Shown here in pieces: positions 4,918 to 7,597 of a stretch of 7,597 nucleotides of DNA. Position 1 is the first letter of the stretch. The number at the start of each line of letters is the position of its first letter. A program made the translations under genes and the position numbers. The notes beneath the pieces are model-generated. The model worked only from the letters and a program-made list of their open reading frames with translations. It did no database searches and was not told the DNA's origin. The DNA is from CAZYQW01 sp964649825 (GTDB lineage Bacteria > Planctomycetota > B15-G4 > JADJEK01). The stretch is taken from NCBI GenBank assembly GCA_964649825.1, contig CAZYQW010000055.1, positions 1-7,597 of the forward strand, written 5' to 3'.

Positions 4918-7597
4918 TCACCAGGCCGGGCCGAAGAACGCGAAGGCTCCCCAGATGTGGGGGTCCTCGCGTTGAAGCGTGACCCGTCCGCTTCGTCGAG
5001 CCGGCGCCGAAGTGCAGGCAACGCTCAAGGCCTCGGCCGGACAGCGACCCGCGACGAGCTCTGCATAGAGCCCCTCCATGACCCTTCTCGCGGACGCGTC
5101 GCGCGTGGCCCAGAAGGTCGCGACCACGCCACGCGCGCCCGCATCGAGGAAGGCGTTCGCCATCGACAGCGGGCCTTCGCCGCGCAACGAGCGACCCGAG
5201 GCGGTGTTGCACGCGGACAAGACGACGAGCGGTGCGTCCAGGGGGCCCAGCGCCCGGATGTCGTCGAGTGTCAACAGAGGGTTGCCGCTCCGGTCGCGCG
5301 AGAGAACCAGCCCTGTGCGGTCCGGCCGGTCCTCGTCCACCCAGCCGTGGACGGCGAAGTGGATCAGCGCGAACGGCTGCTTGCAGAGCGCGCGCACGGC
5401 CTCCGGGGTGGCGCGGGACCCGGAGACGATCCGCGGTGCTTCGCCCACGGCGGCGCCGCCGAGGGCCCGCGAGACGGCGTCGAGCTCGACGCGCGAGTCC
5501 GGCAAGTCGAGAAGCGGAGGGACTCCCCCGATCTCCGGCGCAGTGTTCCCGCTCTCAGGCTCGTAGATCGCGTCGCCGACGAGGAGCGCTGGGGCGAGGG
5601 CCGTCCGCTCCCTGCTCGCCGAGAGCCCGAGCAGGACCGTCACGGACGGCGCGTACGTGAGGGTGAAACGGTCCGCGGCGTAAGGGAGGTCCGCGAACGT
5701 CGGCTTCTCGCGCGGGCGAAGCGGTGGGGGCTCGGTGCACAGGACGCCGACTGACAGCGACGCGAACAGGGGCGACGGAACGACGACGATGCGAGTCGTG
5801 CTCGGCGCCAGCGCGAGGGCCGGGGCAACGGCGCTCCGATACAGCTCGTGGCCGCAAGCCCAGATCTCGAGCGCGGAGCCGCCTTTCGAAGGATCGAGCA
5901 GGTCCGCGAAAGCGCTGAGCTGCTTCTCTACGACATCGCGCGTCCCGAGCTCCACCAGATCGACGGACGCATTCGTCAAGACGAACGCGCGCAGCACGTG
6001 CGCGCCCTCGCCGTATGCGAGAATCGCGGCTCCGTCGGGCAGCGCGCTCTGCACGTCCTGGATGCGCAACGCCGATGCTCCGGGAACGCCTCTCTCGCTG
6101 AGTCGGACCGAGAGCGCTCTTGCTCGCCACTCCTCGGAAGCCCGGAGCCCCTGCTCGAGCGCCGCTGCGCGACCCGCAGGCGACGAGGCACGTCCCACCG
6201 ATGCCGCGGCAACGTCCTGGGCCACGCACGACCAGGCCCAGAATCGCGAGCGGATCTCTGCTGCGGGCCATCGACCGAGCGCGTCTGCGCGTGACAACAG
6301 GTCGCTCGCGGTGGACAGTGTCTCCCTGGCCCCCTCGTGGTCGCCTGAGTCGAGCTGCAAATTGGCCAGGAGCGTCCACGCCTCGAGCTCGTTCTCGAGA
6401 TTTCCCGCGTACGCGTCGATGACCTGTCGCACGAGCCGCTCCGCCTCGGCCGATCTGCCTTCCTTTCGTGCGACTTCCGCCGTGCCGTGCAGCGCCATGG
6501 CGCGCAAGTCCGCTCGACCGATCGACTCTGCGATCGCGCGGGCCGCTTCGAAATCGCCGCGAGCGGCGACCGTGTCTCCGAGCTTCCGGTGCACGCGGCC
6601 CCTGTTCACGAGCGCGGCGGCGTGCCTCGGTGTTCCCGCCTGCTCCACCTCGCACAGTTCGAGGGCGCTGGTCGCCGCGTCGAGCGCAGCGCGCCATCCC
6701 GGCTCGTCGCCCAAGTTCTCGTGGAACCACGAGAGGGTAATCGATGCCTCGATGCGCAACCGCACGTCGAGGTGGTCCTCGGCGAGCAACCGCTCCAATC
6801 TCGCTCGGGCGTCGTCCCCGCGGCCGACCCGGTACTCGAGGTGGGCGACGTCCTCCTCCGCCGCCGTGCGCTCGAAAGGCGCGAGGATCTGCAGCTGTGG
6901 GATCGCCCGGTCCAGATACTCCTCCGCTTCCTTCCACGCGTGCTCGTGGACCGCAACGTCACACGCGAGCAACGCGGCACGCGCTTCCAGCCACGCGGAA
7001 CGAGGCGGCGAGTCCAAGCAACGCTCCAGCAGCGCACGTACCTCGTCCCAGCGGCTCGGTGGCGCGTAGCGGCGCATCTGGATCGCCACATGGAACGCCA
7101 CCACGTCCTCGAAGAACCCCTCTTTCCCCTCGATCGCCGCGAGGGCGCGCTTCTGCAGCGCCTCGTAACGCTCTTCGTCCTCGCCGCGGTACGCGAGCGC
7201 GAGAAACACGAGCGCCAACGCCTCGACCGCCTCGCGCCCCCCCGCGCGCGCCAGCTCGGCCGCTCGCTCGAGCTCCGCGCGCGCGACCGCGACGTCCCCC
7301 CGACCCAGCGCCTCGCGCCCGGCGACGATCGCGAGCGGCAGCGCGAACGCCTCCGCATCGCCGCGCGCCAATCGCTCGACCGCTGCGCGCACGCGCGTCG
7401 CGTCCGTCAGACTCGCGAACACCAGCGCCGCTTCGACGCGCGGCGCGAGCGAGTCTCCGCCTGCCGCGTCGACGACCGCCGCCGCGCGCTCGGTCGCGTC
7501 GATGTGGCCTGCGCGCGCTGCCGTGAGCAACACGGTGCTCGCGATCGTCTGCACGCGCTCGGGCGGGCCTGCGCGGCTCTCGAGCTTCTCGAGCAAC
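4918..7597 (-). CDS. TPR-repeat protein with C-terminal CHAT (caspase-like) protease domain, 5' end missing
   Basis: The frame is open from the right edge to TGA 4918-4920, giving 892 visible residues; the true start lies outside the window. Residues about 20-435 are nearly all alpha-helical, with degenerate TPR hairpins. The clearest are about 326-358 (ALVNRGRVHRKLGD, then ARGDFEAARAIAE), 365-396 (AMALHGTAEVARKEGR) and 404-435 (WTLLANLQLDSGDHEGARE). A short helical link (about 475-503) leads into a CHAT domain (about 515-892). The domain has LPDGAAILAYGEG at its start, ALIHFAVHG with catalytic H750, TGLVLSRD, APLVVLSACNTASG with nucleophile C796, RGEGPLSMANAFLDAGARGV, and the closing HIWGAFAFFGP. 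Both dyad residues are present, so it should be an active Cys protease of the caspase/separase clan. In this family the TPR part usually senses or binds a partner and the CHAT part cleaves a specific protein. No membrane segment is visible. The aminopeptidase gene follows at 19 nt. The substrate, activator and cellular location are unknown. The domain call is firm; any defence role is inference. Confidence 0.93.
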   Translation of the reverse strand, partial: LLEKLESRAGPPERVQTIASTVLLTAARAGHIDATERAAAVVDAAGGDSLAPRVEAALVFASLTDATRVRAAVERLARGDAEAFALPLAIVAGREALGRGDVAVARAELERAAELARAGGREAVEALALVFLALAYRGEDEERYEALQKRALAAIEGKEGFFEDVVAFHVAIQMRRYAPPSRWDEVRALLERCLDSPPRSAWLEARAALLACDVAVHEHAWKEAEEYLDRAIPQLQILAPFERTAAEEDVAHLEYRVGRGDDARARLERLLAEDHLDVRLRIEASITLSWFHENLGDEPGWRAALDAATSALELCEVEQAGTPRHAAALVNRGRVHRKLGDTVAARGDFEAARAIAESIGRADLRAMALHGTAEVARKEGRSAEAERLVRQVIDAYAGNLENELEAWTLLANLQLDSGDHEGARETLSTASDLLSRADALGRWPAAEIRSRFWAWSCVAQDVAAASVGRASSPAGRAAALEQGLRASEEWRARALSVRLSERGVPGASALRIQDVQSALPDGAAILAYGEGAHVLRAFVLTNASVDLVELGTRDVVEKQLSAFADLLDPSKGGSALEIWACGHELYRSAVAPALALAPSTTRIVVVPSPLFASLSVGVLCTEPPPLRPREKPTFADLPYAADRFTLTYAPSVTVLLGLSASRERTALAPALLVGDAIYEPESGNTAPEIGGVPPLLDLPDSRVELDAVSRALGGAAVGEAPRIVSGSRATPEAVRALCKQPFALIHFAVHGWVDEDRPDRTGLVLSRDRSGNPLLTLDDIRALGPLDAPLVVLSACNTASGRSLRGEGPLSMANAFLDAGARGVVATFWATRDASARRVMEGLYAELVAGRCPAEALSVACTSAPARRSGRVTLQREDPHIWGAFAFFGPAW

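Noticed and set aside
4899..5021. An upstream in-frame ATG that would lengthen the aminopeptidase by 41 residues
   Set aside because: The extension is Arg/Gly/Ser-rich, overlaps the 3' end of the CHAT gene and would hide the signal peptide. The ATG at 4898 has a strong Shine-Dalgarno site and begins the leader.
5555..6937. A 460-codon minus-strand frame inside the CHAT gene
   Set aside because: Its composition is Arg/Gly-dominated and it has no motif. It is a frame shadow of the CHAT gene.
5735..7069. A 444-codon plus-strand open frame opposite the CHAT gene
   Set aside because: Its product is a Ser/Ala/Arg-rich mixture with no domain. Long antisense frames are expected in GC-rich genes, and the minus-strand frame has clear TPR and CHAT motifs.
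3039..7597. A Craspase or bacterial gasdermin system
   Set aside because: A CHAT protease is present, but no gRAMP/Cas7-11, CRISPR repeats, Csx30 or small membrane-pore gene can be seen in the window.

Overview
The window is very GC-rich DNA, densely coding and with strong G/C bias at third codon positions. It carries exported proteins with ordinary Sec signal peptides and a large TPR-CHAT protein. This combination suggests a high-GC Gram-negative bacterium of the kind rich in CHAT proteins, such as Planctomycetota or Myxococcota. That assignment is inference; no rRNA or other marker gene is present.

Layout from left to right: (1) 1-104, + strand, the last 33 codons of a dodecin-family flavin-binding protein. 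(2) About 145-800, + strand, the wreck of a TIM-barrel amidohydrolase gene. Its conserved blocks survive in order but are spread over two or three frames, with an in-frame stop, frameshifts and apparently most of the middle missing. (3) 959-2899, + strand, an intact 646-residue exported protein of no family I recognise, with a strong ribosome binding site and a GCTC tetranucleotide tract starting at the start codon. (4) 2900-3038, a convergent intergenic region with two separate palindromes, one behind each gene, probably factor-independent stops without U-tracts. (5) 3039-4898, - strand, a secreted M1-family zinc aminopeptidase with a complete active site. (6) 4918 to the right edge, - strand, a TPR-rich protein ending in a CHAT (caspase-like) protease domain with the His/Cys dyad intact; its 5' end lies outside the window.

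The two minus-strand genes are separated by 19 nt made up entirely of purine-rich Shine-Dalgarno sequence, so they almost certainly form an operon: CHAT protease first, exported aminopeptidase second. The most interesting hypothesis is a functional link between these two peptidases, with the convergent orphan exported protein as a possible neighbour in the same system. None of this is proven by sequence alone. I see no Cas7-11/gRAMP, gasdermin, CRISPR array, transposase, integrase or tRNA in the window.
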